Part shown: in pieces, positions 34,351 to 42,786 of the stretch | Layout of the letters: each line of letters opens with the position of its first letter | How positions within the stretch are numbered: position 1 is the first letter of the stretch | Assembly: GCF_014197535.1 (NCBI RefSeq) | Contig: NZ_JACIFV010000006.1 | Span: 124,001 to 188,000 of the forward strand | Direction of reading: 5' to 3' | Length of the DNA: 64,000 nt | Origin: Rhizobium aethiopicum | Lineage (GTDB): Bacteria; Pseudomonadota; Alphaproteobacteria; Rhizobiales; Rhizobiaceae | The notes under the pieces: model-generated | The model's input: the letters and a program-made list of their open reading frames with translations, nothing else | The model's database searches: none | What the model was told of the DNA's origin: nothing | Position numbers and translations under genes: made by a program

Positions 34351-35178
34351 ATGGGCGAGCCGGAAATTCCTCTCACAGGCGGTGCGGATTCGAATGTTGT
34401 CCGGGTCGGCGGCACGGTTCGGCGGGATGGCCGCGCATGGTCTTCCGCCGTTCTCGACCTGCTTCGCCACGTTGAACGGCAAGGATTTGAAGGGGCTCCC
34501 CGAGCGCTCGGCTTCGATGATGAGGGACGCGAATGTCTCACTTACGTCGAAGGTGACGTTGGCTTGGGCAAAGGCTTCATCCCGGATCAACTTGGCCGCT
34601 TCGACGTCCGGCTTCCCGACTACGTCTGGAGCGACCGGGCCCTTGCCGAACTGGGGAAATTGCTGCGATCCTACCACGACGCTGCCGCAAGCTTCCCCTG
34701 GAATGAGCGCAACTGGCGTCTTCAACCGCAGGAACCCGTCGAAACGATCTGTCACAATGATCTCTCACCGTGGAATACCGTCTTCCGAGCTGGGCTCCCT
34801 GTCGCGTTCATCGATTGGGATGCCGCAGCACCGGGACCCCGCTCTTGGGACCTTGGCTTCATCGCGTGGCGTTGGGTGCCATTTTGGCGTGACGACAAAT
34901 GCGAAGCGCATGGTTTGCCGAAAGGCGTCCGCGAGAAAACGCGGCGCTTCCAGCTCTTCCTAGACGCCTATGGGATAGAGCCGGAGCTTGAGATCATGCG
35001 GGCAGCCATCGAAAGGGTGCGGCAGATGCAGCAACATATGCGCAATCTCGCTGCATCCGGCTCTGCATGGGAAATCGAATTGGAACGCCGCGGCGTCCTT
35101 GATGAGGGAGCGCTCGAGCTGGCCTGGATGGAAGAACACGCAGGGGAATTGGTGCAGCGACTTGGTTCGTCGTCATAG
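34351..35178 (+). CDS. Aminoglycoside phosphotransferase-family kinase
   Basis: A 275-residue APH-fold kinase. The catalytic loop is CHNDLSPWN (134-142, Asp137) and the metal-binding motif is FIDWD (153-157). The N-terminal half carries VRRDGRAWSSAVLDLLRHVE (a substrate for the nucleotide lobe) and ECLTYVEGDVG. The ATG at 34351 is preferred; an in-frame TTG six bases upstream is possible. The family includes aminoglycoside and macrolide kinases and many housekeeping small-molecule kinases, so resistance cannot be claimed. It stands alone between the VOC gene and a toxin-antitoxin pair. Confidence 0.85.
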   Translation: MGEPEIPLTGGADSNVVRVGGTVRRDGRAWSSAVLDLLRHVERQGFEGAPRALGFDDEGRECLTYVEGDVGLGKGFIPDQLGRFDVRLPDYVWSDRALAELGKLLRSYHDAAASFPWNERNWRLQPQEPVETICHNDLSPWNTVFRAGLPVAFIDWDAAAPGPRSWDLGFIAWRWVPFWRDDKCEAHGLPKGVREKTRRFQLFLDAYGIEPELEIMRAAIERVRQMQQHMRNLAASGSAWEIELERRGVLDEGALELAWMEEHAGELVQRLGSSS

Positions 35179-35290
35179 CATCTGGATCAGACTGCGCGAG
35201 CAAGGCAACACTTGGCAAGGTGCGAACGGCACATCGCTTACGGTGTAGAGAGCCAGTGGCCAGCCGAACCGCTGCGCGGCAAGAAAATAG

Positions 35291-35305
35291 ATACACGTTG
35301 TGTAT
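35291..35305 (+). promoter_or_regulatory. Operator-like palindrome before the DUF1778-GNAT pair
   Basis: ATACACGTTGTGTAT is a perfect inverted repeat (six-base arms, three-base spacer) 37 bases before the antitoxin start. The DUF1778 antitoxin is a ribbon-helix-helix protein, and such proteins bind palindromes like this to repress their own operon. A possible -10 (GGTATAGG) lies at about 35314-35321. Confidence 0.55.
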
Positions 35306-35342
35306 GCGCTTGTGGTATAGGCTGATCTCGAAGGAAAAGACC

Positions 35343-35627
35343 ATGGCCAGCAAAAACGCAACCGACACCCACAAACACGCCGTCAATTTGAAGGTTCGTG
35401 ACGACATTCGCAGCCTGATCGACCGTGCAGCCAAGGCTCACGGGAAAACCCGGTCGGATTTCATGATCGATGCCGCGCGCCGCGCCGCCGAAGACGCGCT
35501 TCTCGACCAGACATTGGTGCAAGTCGATCCAGGCAGCTATAAACACTATCTGACCGTCCTCGACCAGCCGCCAAGCGGCGAAGGTTTCGAGCGGCTGATG
35601 AATGCTCCCAAACCCTGGCAGCGGTAA
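35343..35627 (+). CDS. DUF1778 (ribbon-helix-helix) antitoxin
   Basis: A 94-residue antitoxin of the DUF1778/TacA type. AGGAAAAGACC precedes the ATG at 35343. The N-terminal ribbon-helix-helix includes AVNLKVRDDIRSLIDRAAKA and TRSDFMIDAARRAAEDALLD. The C-terminal LDQPPSGEGFERLMNAPKPW is the usual toxin-neutralising tail of this family. Its TAA shares one base with the ATG of the GNAT gene (TAATG), a tight coupling typical of toxin-antitoxin modules. Confidence 0.92.
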   Translation: MASKNATDTHKHAVNLKVRDDIRSLIDRAAKAHGKTRSDFMIDAARRAAEDALLDQTLVQVDPGSYKHYLTVLDQPPSGEGFERLMNAPKPWQR

Positions 35628-36109
35628 TGTTGTCACCTCCGGCGCTTCTCGGAGAAGCGCACGATCTCCAACTATTCGACAGCGGGCACGATAGTCTCGA
35701 TGAATGGCTGCGCCGCCGCGCGCGGGCCAATCAGGTCAGCGGCGCGTCGCGAACCTACGTGGTTTGCGATGGCGAGCGTGTCATCGGTTACTATTGCCTG
35801 TCATCGGGGGCGCTCGCGGTCGCGGACGCGCCGGGAGCTGTCCGACGCAATATGCCGGACCCCGTTCCTATGGCAGTGCTCGGCCGTCTTGCTATCGATC
35901 GGAACTGGCAGGGAAAGGGCATTGGAGCTGCGCTGTTGCAAGACGCCGTTTTGCGCACCGGACAGGCGGCGCACATCATGGGCATTCGCGGCCTTCTGGT
36001 TCACGCAATCTCCGACGAAGCCAAGGCCTTCTACGAGCATTATGGGTTCGTCGCGTCGCCGGCAAACCCCATGACCTTGGTGTTATCGTTGAAAGCACGA
36101 CAGGCTTGA
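35627..36109 (+). CDS. GNAT-family toxin (TacT/AtaT-like)
   Basis: A 160-residue GNAT acetyltransferase. LFDSGHDSLDEWLRRRARANQ is the typical N-terminus of toxin acetyltransferases, followed by ASRTYVVCDGERVIGYYCLS. The acetyl-CoA binding stretch is RLAIDRNWQGKGIGAALLQDA and the C-terminus has AKAFYEHYGFVASPANPMTL, with the conserved Tyr in YEHYGF. Relatives acetylate the amino acid on charged tRNAs and stop translation. Whether this one does so is inference. It is neutralised by the upstream DUF1778 protein. Confidence 0.92.
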   Translation: MLSPPALLGEAHDLQLFDSGHDSLDEWLRRRARANQVSGASRTYVVCDGERVIGYYCLSSGALAVADAPGAVRRNMPDPVPMAVLGRLAIDRNWQGKGIGAALLQDAVLRTGQAAHIMGIRGLLVHAISDEAKAFYEHYGFVASPANPMTLVLSLKARQA

Positions 36110-36164
36110 TCGATTCCCCAAAAAATCGCCCGGTCCGATGAATATTACGAATAGGCTTTCTGAC

Positions 36165-36183
36165 GCGCCGGCGCTCCCGGCGC
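36165..36183. terminator. Short hairpin between convergent genes
   Basis: GCGCCGG (36165-36171) pairs with CCGGCGC (36177-36183) over a five-base loop, between the ends of the GNAT toxin and the lipoprotein gene. There is no T run on either strand. It could slow both polymerases, but the support is thin. Confidence 0.3.
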
Positions 36184-36184
36184 T

Positions 36185-36592
36185 CTACTTGACGACGTTA
36201 ACGTCGAAAGTCACGTCGCGAACGAAGCCATCTCCGTAGGACTCCCTGAACGTTGTTTTATCAGGGCCGACATACCCGGCTGCAGAGGTGTAGTAAACAA
36301 CCACGCCGGCGGTTTTCACGCCTTCGCATTTGGAAAACTTCTTCGAATTCGCGAGTACATCTTCCGGTACGATTTCGAGTTTCCCATGAGCTGGCGGAAA
36401 AACTGTTCGAACGTTTGGACGGCTTGCTTGTGAGCAATCGGCTTTGAGGTGCCAAGCCTGCCCCAGTCGCGTCCGCTCGGCGCTGACTGCAGTCAGGTTC
36501 TTGTTCTCCGTAGCAACGCCACCCGAGGTGGTCGTGCAACTCGCCAGTATTGGAAGAAGGAGAGCGGAAATTGCTGCAGCCGAAATTCGCAT
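36185..36592 (-). CDS. Small putative lipoprotein
   Basis: A 135-residue protein. The signal peptide MRISAAAISALLLPILASC has a good lipobox (ILASC, Cys19), so the mature protein should carry lipid. I prefer the ATG at 36592 over the GTG directly before it. The mature part contains two cysteines (ADCSQA and KFSKCEGVK), perhaps a disulphide, and ends with TFDVNVVK. The Thr/Ser-rich start after the Cys is typical of a linker. No family recognised. The dense pattern of conserved-looking aromatic and Gly residues (YYTSAAGYVGPDKTTF) suggests a beta fold. Confidence 0.8.
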   Translation of the reverse strand: MRISAAAISALLLPILASCTTTSGGVATENKNLTAVSAERTRLGQAWHLKADCSQASRPNVRTVFPPAHGKLEIVPEDVLANSKKFSKCEGVKTAGVVVYYTSAAGYVGPDKTTFRESYGDGFVRDVTFDVNVVK

Positions 36593-36752
36593 CACTGGTT
36601 TCCTGTTGCGGATGAGTATGCGTATCGACGGCCTTTAAAACCGTCAATCGCGTGAGGCATTGAGCCGCAGGGGCCAAGTCCTGCTGACGGCGCAGAACCC
36701 GCGAGGTCATCCTCGCCCTTGTGCCACGGCTCTGCGGTTCGAGCCGATGTCT

Positions 36753-36893
36753 GCCCCTCACCCTAACCCTCTCCCCGTTCTGACGGGGAGAGGGGACGTG
36801 CCTTGCAAGAGGGTAGATGGGGACGGAAAGGTTGCGGCTATCCCCCTTCGCCCCGCAAGCGGGGAGAAGGTGCCGGCAGGCGGATGAGGGGCC
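36753..36893. repeat. Two palindromic intergenic repeats in tandem
   Basis: At 36753-36799 CCTCTCCCCGTTCTGACGGGGAGAGG forms a hairpin (arms CCTCTCCCCGT and ACGGGGAGAGG). At 36841-36893 CCCCTTCGCCCCGCAAGCGGGGAGAAGG (arms CCCCGC and GCGGGG) is followed by TGCCGGCAGGCGGATGAGGGG. The second copy has the same tail as the repeat at 22513-22563. Both are of the type scattered through Rhizobium genomes and lie in the 376-base gap between the lipoprotein and SDR genes. Confidence 0.65.
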
Positions 36894-36968
36894 GCTCTCG
36901 CCGATTTCCTGCGCCGGGATGCTGCGTTTCGTCTTGTCTGCTCGAGCTGCCGTGCAGAAGCCTCGGCC

Positions 36969-37739
36969 TCAGGCGACGGACCAACCACCGTCCACCAGCA
37001 GGTTCGCGCCGGTGATCAGGCTCGCAGCCGGCGATGCCAGGAAGACGACGGCCCCCACCACATCATCGGTTTCACCGATCCGGCCAAGCGGAATGTGATC
37101 GAGTGTCGCCTGGCGATTGGCGGCGTCGGACAGAAAGGGTGCCGTGCCATCGGTGTGGATGAAGGTCGGCGATACGGTGTTGACGGTGACATTATAGCGG
37201 GCCCATTCGGCGGCAAGGCAGCGCGTCAGGTGATTGATGGCCGCCTTGCTCATACAATAGATCGCCTCGCCGCGCAGCGCCACGGTGCCGGCCTGTGAGC
37301 TGATGCTGATGATCCGGCCACCATTCTGCTTGATCATCTGACGCCCGACGGCCTGCGTCATCAGGAAGGTGCCCTTGATGTTGACATCGAGGGTCTCGTC
37401 GAGGTCCTTCTCCTCGACGAGTTCGGCGAGATTGCCGGGCGCCACACCGACATTGTTGACGAGGACGTCGATCCGACCAAATGTCGTCAGCGCCCGGTCG
37501 ACGGCTTGGCCGATATGGGCTTTATTGGGAATGTCGAGTTCAACAGCGAGGACTTTTCGTCCCGCGCCCTCGAGCTCGGCAACCAGATCCGCCGACGCTT
37601 CGACATTGCGGACCCCCAAAACAATATCGGAACCTGCCGCGGCACAGGCGAGCGCGCAAGCTCGGCCGATGCCACGGCTCGCTCCTGTTACCAAAGTCAC
37701 TTTGCCCTCAAGGCTGAAGTCAGGCGCATTCTTCTGCAT
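36969..37739 (-). CDS. Short-chain dehydrogenase/reductase (SDR)
   Basis: A 256-residue classical SDR. TGASRGIG (18-25), NNVG, and Tyr/Lys in YCMSKAAINHLTR are all present, and it ends with GANLLVDGGWSVA. GGGAGGA precedes three ATGs in a row; I chose the third (37739) for its spacing. It is closer to the 3-oxoacyl-ACP reductase/gluconate dehydrogenase group than to the SDR at 30273. It transcribes away from the cyclase gene that follows. Substrate unknown. Confidence 0.88.
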   Translation of the reverse strand: MQKNAPDFSLEGKVTLVTGASRGIGRACALACAAAGSDIVLGVRNVEASADLVAELEGAGRKVLAVELDIPNKAHIGQAVDRALTTFGRIDVLVNNVGVAPGNLAELVEEKDLDETLDVNIKGTFLMTQAVGRQMIKQNGGRIISISSQAGTVALRGEAIYCMSKAAINHLTRCLAAEWARYNVTVNTVSPTFIHTDGTAPFLSDAANRQATLDHIPLGRIGETDDVVGAVVFLASPAASLITGANLLVDGGWSVA

Positions 37740-37929
37740 CATCATTCCTCCCTCGATGAAATCAATTTATGGCAGGGTTGGCGGGCGGATGCCAGATTTT
37801 GTGCGCCTGGAGTGTCGCGTTGGGACGCAGAAGCACCCCAAGCAGACATACCGTGCTGGCGGTGCGCTAGTTGCGGCGCTTCGATGGGTGTAGACTGCGG
37901 AGACGATTGCATGTTCATGCAAGGCAACG

Positions 37930-39867
37930 ATGATGGGCACCCCCGCGCTCGACCGAAAGCTGCTCGCGATCCTCGCGGCGGATATGGTTGGCTACTCAAA
38001 GGCGATGGAGGCCGATGAGGCCGGCACCATCAGGCGGCTGAAGGCCATCCGCGCCGAGCTGATCAATCCCACTATCTCAGAGCGCCATGGCACCATCATC
38101 AAACTGATGGGCGACGGCGCGCTCGTCGCCTTCGACAGCGTGGTTGATGCGGTTGCCTGCGCCGCGGTGTTTCAGAATGCCGTGGCGGCGCGCAATGCCG
38201 CCCTGCCGGAGCCTGAGCGCATCATGTTCCGCGTCGGGATCAATCTGGGCGATGTGGCCTTGGTGGATGGCGATGTTTATGGGGATGGGGTGAATGTCGC
38301 CGCGCGGCTGGAGCATTTGGCCGAACCGGGAGGCGTGGTGGTGTCGGGCACGGCATACGATCATCTCCAGGGCAAGCTCGACTGGCCGCTCGATTTCGCC
38401 GGCGAGCGGCAGGTCAAGAACATCAGCCGCCCGGTGCGGATGTATCGGCTGAGGCTCGACGGCAAACGGGCACGCCGCCGCCCGCTTCTCGCGATGATGC
38501 CGCGCTGGATCGGACCGACTGCAGCGGCGATCGTCGTTCTGGCTCTGGCAGGTGGCGGGGCCGCCTGGTGGTTCCTCCAGCCGGAACCTTTGAGCGGCAA
38601 GCCGTCGGTAGCGGTGCTGCCCTTCGAAGATTATGGGGGCGACGAGGCGAGCGGGCGTCTGGCCGATGGCCTGACTGAGGACGTCATCACCGACCTCGCA
38701 CGGTTTCCCGAATTCGAGGTGGTGGCGCGCAATTCGACGGAAATTTACAAAGGAAAGCCGGTGGATGCCCGCCAGGTCGCAACTGCGCTCCATGTCGGCT
38801 TTGTCCTGGAAGGCTCGATCCAGCGGCAGAGTGGCCGGGTCCGGATCACAGCGCAGTTGATCGATGCAAAAACCGGCCGCCATCTTTGGTCGGAGAATTG
38901 GGACCGGCCGGCTGAGGACGTGTTCGCCGTTCAGACCGAAATCGCAGAGCAGGTCGCCAACCGCCTCGGCGGCGGCGTGGGACTGATTCAGGAGGCCGGG
39001 CGGGCCGCAGCCAAACGCAAACGGCCCGAAAACCTGAATGCCTACGATTATTATCTGCTCGGGTCGGAGAAGATCGAAAAGCTCACCAAGGCCGATGACG
39101 AGGAGGCCATCGCCTTTCTCAACCGCGCCGTGGAGCTGGACCCGGGGCTGGCGCGGGCCTGGGTAGAACTTTACCACGCTCATGATCTGATGGGAGTGTT
39201 CGGAGTCGATCCCGAGGGCAACCGCAAGGCGGGCGCCGATGTGGCCGAACGCGCGGTCCGGCTTGATCCGCGCGACGCTGAAGCCCATGTGGTGTTTGCC
39301 ATGAGCCTTGCCAACAGGGGCGACATGGGTCGCGCCAAGTCCGAATTCGACACGGCCCTTCGCCTGGCGCCCGGTTCGTCCGAAATTCTGACTTTTTACA
39401 GCGGTTATGCCGCACGCTTCAACGACCCGGAACGCGGTGCTCAAATGGTCGACAAGGTCATGCGGCTCGACCCGAACTATCCGATGTGGGCGTCCAACTT
39501 CTTCGCCCCTGCCTATTTTATGGCGGGGCGGTATGAGGACGCGGTGACGATGCTGGAGCGGATGACGCCGAACAACTACCAAAGGTGGACTTGGGTGATC
39601 CGCAGCAGCTCGCTTGCGGCACTGGGTCGAACCGATGAGGCGCATGCTTCAGCGATGGAAACTCTCAAACAGCACCCCGAAGTGACCGTCGAGAGCATGA
39701 TCAACGAACCCGGCCTCAGCACGGTGGAGCGCAATCGGTTCATAGAGACAATGCCGCTCGCCGGCTTCCCGGTATGCGCCAAGCCCGAGGCGCTGGCGAA
39801 CCTCGTCAAACCTGTGCGACTGCCGGAATGCGACGCGGCGAAGGCGAAGCCTCCCGGGCAACCGTAA
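37930..39867 (+). CDS. Class III adenylate/guanylate cyclase with membrane segment, TolB-like and TPR domains
   Basis: A 645-residue protein of a kind that is abundant in rhizobia. The cyclase domain (about 8-175) has the two metal-binding aspartates, Asp18 in LAADMVGYS and Asp62 in KLMGDGALV, and the conserved DVYGDGVNVAARLE, so it should be active. One membrane segment (about 195-220) is followed by a TolB-like domain (SVAVLPFEDYGG to AQLIDAKTGRHLW) and TPR repeats (AIAFLNRAVELDPGLARAW). The layout is cyclase inside, repeats outside. It makes cAMP or cGMP on a signal sensed by the outer part; the signal is unknown. An ATG pair starts the gene, with AAGG just upstream. Confidence 0.9.
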   Translation: MMGTPALDRKLLAILAADMVGYSKAMEADEAGTIRRLKAIRAELINPTISERHGTIIKLMGDGALVAFDSVVDAVACAAVFQNAVAARNAALPEPERIMFRVGINLGDVALVDGDVYGDGVNVAARLEHLAEPGGVVVSGTAYDHLQGKLDWPLDFAGERQVKNISRPVRMYRLRLDGKRARRRPLLAMMPRWIGPTAAAIVVLALAGGGAAWWFLQPEPLSGKPSVAVLPFEDYGGDEASGRLADGLTEDVITDLARFPEFEVVARNSTEIYKGKPVDARQVATALHVGFVLEGSIQRQSGRVRITAQLIDAKTGRHLWSENWDRPAEDVFAVQTEIAEQVANRLGGGVGLIQEAGRAAAKRKRPENLNAYDYYLLGSEKIEKLTKADDEEAIAFLNRAVELDPGLARAWVELYHAHDLMGVFGVDPEGNRKAGADVAERAVRLDPRDAEAHVVFAMSLANRGDMGRAKSEFDTALRLAPGSSEILTFYSGYAARFNDPERGAQMVDKVMRLDPNYPMWASNFFAPAYFMAGRYEDAVTMLERMTPNNYQRWTWVIRSSSLAALGRTDEAHASAMETLKQHPEVTVESMINEPGLSTVERNRFIETMPLAGFPVCAKPEALANLVKPVRLPECDAAKAKPPGQP

Positions 39868-39890
39868 AATAGCCGTGCAACGCGGCCCTC

Positions 39891-40193
39891 CAAGAGAGCC
39901 TCATCCTGAGGTGCCCCGCAGGGGCCTCGAAGGACGAGGCGGGTGCTCAGCCGTTGATACATGCAAGAAGCAGCGTTGCAGCGTGCTTCGAGGCTTCGCC
40001 CTTTCGGGCTGCGCACCTCAGCATGAGGGACGTTGGAGGATGCCGCGCTCCAATAACAGGCGCTTGGAGATGCATATACAAATCACGGGGTGGAGAATGC
40101 AGCGTCGGGTTTCAAGAGAGCCTCATCCTGAGGTGCCCGAAGGGCCTCGAAGGGCGAGGCGGGTGCTCAGGCGTTGATCCATGCAAGAAGCAG
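39891..40193. repeat. Repeat family copies between two cyclase genes
   Basis: Copy 1 (39891-39974) reads AAGAGAGCCTCATCCTGAGG, then TGCCCCGCAGGGGCCTCGAAGG and ACGAGGCGGGTGCTCAG, and holds three short hairpins (CCTCATCCTGAGG; GCCCCGCAGGGGC; CCTCGAAGGACGAGG). A partly inverted version follows at about 39986-40030. Copy 2 (40112-40193) repeats the series almost exactly, including GTTGATCCATGCAAGAAGCAG. A third, shorter copy is at 42197-42237. The copies are more than 85 per cent alike by eye. They fill the 364-base gap between the two convergent cyclase genes. Confidence 0.75.
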
Positions 40194-40231
40194 ACAAACG
40201 CCACCATCGGTTCTCGAGGTCAATCCACCCG

Positions 40232-41989
40232 TCAATTCAGGCCGGCACGCCTAAGTCCTTCGATCAGGCGCGCCCGATCCTCGGCGCGGACGAAAGAAGA
40301 TGTTGCTCCGACCGCGTCCCGTGAGATGTCAGGAACTAGCGATTTAAGCCGTCCGAGCAAGTCCGCGGCAGCCTCCTGGTTGTCCAGAAGTCCGGCACAG
40401 GCCGTGCCGATGACCAGCGGAACCGCGTGGCCGGACCGCAAACGATTCGCCTCCCGTGCGTAACTCAATCCAAGCTCGTAATCCGCGCCCTGGAAATAAG
40501 CCATAGCGTAGTAAAACTGAAAGTCGCCGAGAAAAGCCTCGCATGGGCTCAGTCTGAGGGCGTAGTCGATGCAAGGAATGGCGTCCACCGCGCGGCCCCC
40601 GTTGGCATGCGCAAGTCCCAACTGGCCGTGTGCAAACGCGGAGTTGGGGTTGATCGCGACAGCCTGGCTGATCGCTGCCACCGCCAGGACATTGTCGCGC
40701 GTCGCAAAGGCTATCATCGCCTGCGCAAGGTAAGTCCACGGTTCCTTATCGTCCGCGGCAATGGCTTGTTGGACGACATCCCTGGCAAGGGCCAAGGCAT
40801 ATCCCATGTCCTCCCACCCCTGGAACGCGCGCCACATGGTAATCCAAGCTTTCATGGCGAGCGCCTGGGCATAACCGGGAGCCAGTTCGATTGCCCGATC
40901 GAGCAGGGGGAGCATCTTCCCGCTGCTCTCCTCAGATAGTTGGGAACACAGAAACACCGCCCGTACGACACATTCCCAGGCATCAAGGCCATGATTCGGC
41001 TTGGGGCTTTCGCGAGCATGCTCCGCCGCCAGGAGTTCCGGCCCGATGCGGCCGACGACGCTTGCGGTAATTTCGTCCTGAATGGCGAAGATGTCGCCGA
41101 CGTCGCCGTCGTACCTTTCGGCCCAGAGATGGACGTCGGAGGCCGCATCGATGAGCTGCGCGGTCACCCTCATCCGGTTGCCGGACTTGCGGACACTCCC
41201 CTCGAGAACATAGCGGACCCCGAGTTCGCGCCCGATGGCGCGCACATCCACGGGCTTTCCCTTGTAGGTGAACATCGTGTTGCGGGCGATCACGAAGAAG
41301 CCCTTGAGCTTGGATAGCGCGGTGGTGATGTCCTCGGTCAGCCCATCGCTGAAGAAGTCCTGCTCCGGTTCGGCGCTCAGGGCGTTGAACGGCAGCACGG
41401 CAATGGATGGCCGCTCCGGAAGTGCAGACCTCAACGATGCCGTTCCTGCGGCCGTCCTTTCCTGAAGGGGGCGGTACAGTCGCACCGGCCTTTCCATATT
41501 CTTCAGCGCGCGCTCGCCGAGGTATTCGTAGTCGCAGTCAAGCTTGCCCGCGAGGTGATCGTAGGCCGTGCCGGAAATGCAAATGCCGCCCGGATCCGCC
41601 AAGGTCTGGAGGCGGGCCGCGATGTTGACGCCATCGCCGTAGAGATCCCCATCGAGCTCGTGGATCACATCACCCAGATTGACGCCGATCCGGAAGACGA
41701 TGCGTCGCTCCGTCGGGATATCGGCCTGGTTCTCGGCAACCCCCTTCTGGATGGCGACCGCGCACGCGACGGCATCGACGACCGAGCCGAACTCCACGAG
41801 CGCACCGTCGCCCATCAGCTTGACGATACGCCCCTGATGCTCGGCCAGCAGCGGATCGATCACCTCCCGGCGCAGAACCTTGAGGGCCGACAACGTCCCA
41901 GTCTCGTCATGTTCGACGAGGCGGGAATAGCCGACGACGTCAGCGGCCAGGATCGCGGCCAGCCGCCGCTCTGCTCTTGCGGTTGCCAT
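40232..41989 (-). CDS. Soluble class III cyclase with TolB-like and TPR domains
   Basis: A 585-residue paralogue of the convergent cyclase, without a membrane segment. AGGGAGACAGCC precedes the ATG at 41989. Asp17 in LAADVVGYS and Asp61 in KLMGDGALV are the metal-binding residues, and LYGDGVNIAARLQ is present. A TolB-like domain follows (SIAVLPFNALSAEPEQDFFSDGL, parts) and then TPR repeats (LLDRAIELAPGYAQALAM, SQAVAINPNSAFAHGQLGLA). A repeat copy lies at each end of the gene (40112-40193 and 42197-42237). The role is cyclic nucleotide synthesis in response to a protein partner, by inference. Confidence 0.9.
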   Translation of the reverse strand: MATARAERRLAAILAADVVGYSRLVEHDETGTLSALKVLRREVIDPLLAEHQGRIVKLMGDGALVEFGSVVDAVACAVAIQKGVAENQADIPTERRIVFRIGVNLGDVIHELDGDLYGDGVNIAARLQTLADPGGICISGTAYDHLAGKLDCDYEYLGERALKNMERPVRLYRPLQERTAAGTASLRSALPERPSIAVLPFNALSAEPEQDFFSDGLTEDITTALSKLKGFFVIARNTMFTYKGKPVDVRAIGRELGVRYVLEGSVRKSGNRMRVTAQLIDAASDVHLWAERYDGDVGDIFAIQDEITASVVGRIGPELLAAEHARESPKPNHGLDAWECVVRAVFLCSQLSEESSGKMLPLLDRAIELAPGYAQALAMKAWITMWRAFQGWEDMGYALALARDVVQQAIAADDKEPWTYLAQAMIAFATRDNVLAVAAISQAVAINPNSAFAHGQLGLAHANGGRAVDAIPCIDYALRLSPCEAFLGDFQFYYAMAYFQGADYELGLSYAREANRLRSGHAVPLVIGTACAGLLDNQEAAADLLGRLKSLVPDISRDAVGATSSFVRAEDRARLIEGLRRAGLN

Positions 41990-42196
41990 GGCTGTCTCCC
42001 TCTGGAGATCCGCCGAATGAAGCCCAGGCGATTGACGCGACATGCACCATCCGGCTGCCCGATACCGCGACCGTGCCAGTTCATGATACCACTGAGACGG
42101 TCATATGGCGACGCTTCACAAGGGTGCCGCCTCCAACGGAACAGGAGCCGCGAAGCGGTCTGTTGCCGCTTCGGAATTTGGAACCCACCGGCGTGG

Positions 42197-42237
42197 CTGA
42201 GGTGCCCCGCAGGGGCCTCGAAGGACGAGGCGGGTGT
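42197..42237. repeat. Third copy of the GCCCCGCAGGGGC repeat
   Basis: GAGGTGCCCCGCAGGGGCCTCG and AAGGACGAGGCGGGTG match positions 39908-39946 of the first copy. It lies upstream of the second cyclase gene. The rest of the 41990-42387 gap shows no other clear feature. Confidence 0.65.
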
Positions 42238-42387
42238 GCCGACATCAGGCCTCCGATGAGAACGCACGGCACTTCCTCTTCATTATGAATAACAGAGTCT
42301 GATCCCTGACGTGTGCAAGTCTACTCACGTCTTAGCCCGAATTAGACGTTTGCTGCCAGCAGCAATTCACGGGACCAGGCCACAACC

Positions 42388-42525
42388 ATGGGCGAAAGCG
42401 GCAACCCGCCGCCGAACGACAACGCAGGAAGCAGCAGCGGCACCAAGGACACCTCGTCAAACAAGGGCAACCCGGACAACACCAACTGCAACGACTGCGG
42501 TTCGACCGGGCCCGGCAACAAATGA
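42388..42525 (+). CDS. Possible small Ser/Gly/Asn-rich protein
   Basis: An open frame of 45 codons giving MGESGNPPPNDNAGSSSGTK, then a tail with NTNCNDCGSTGPGNK. Composition is strongly polar, with a CNDC pair. Other frames here give low-complexity Arg/Thr strings and look less natural. The ribosome site is weak (GGGACCAGG about 9 bases before the ATG). It could be a real small protein or chance; no homology is claimed. Confidence 0.35.
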   Translation: MGESGNPPPNDNAGSSSGTKDTSSNKGNPDNTNCNDCGSTGPGNK

Positions 42526-42786
42526 GGCTAATCCGGACGGCATCAAGTCCGGACAAACGTAGCAAAGCCAAACCATTGAACGGCTAACTGCCGGAGCAGA
42601 TTTTCGTCAGGCGAAAGGCGTGGCGAGGGCATACTCAATGTGCCTCCGGCATTCAGGGGTCTCGCAGGTTTGCCAGGCGAATCTGCGGGCCGCCTGATCG
42701 ACCGGCCGGCTTGGCCGTAGGCGTGACTACGACGCGCGCTGGCCGGTCGACCCTCCGAGCCGTTTTGAAGAGTTTCGACCCGGCGA

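Noticed and set aside
42311..42562. An 83-codon Arg/Thr/Ala frame
   Set aside because: Low-complexity composition of a shadow frame over the possible 45-residue polar protein.
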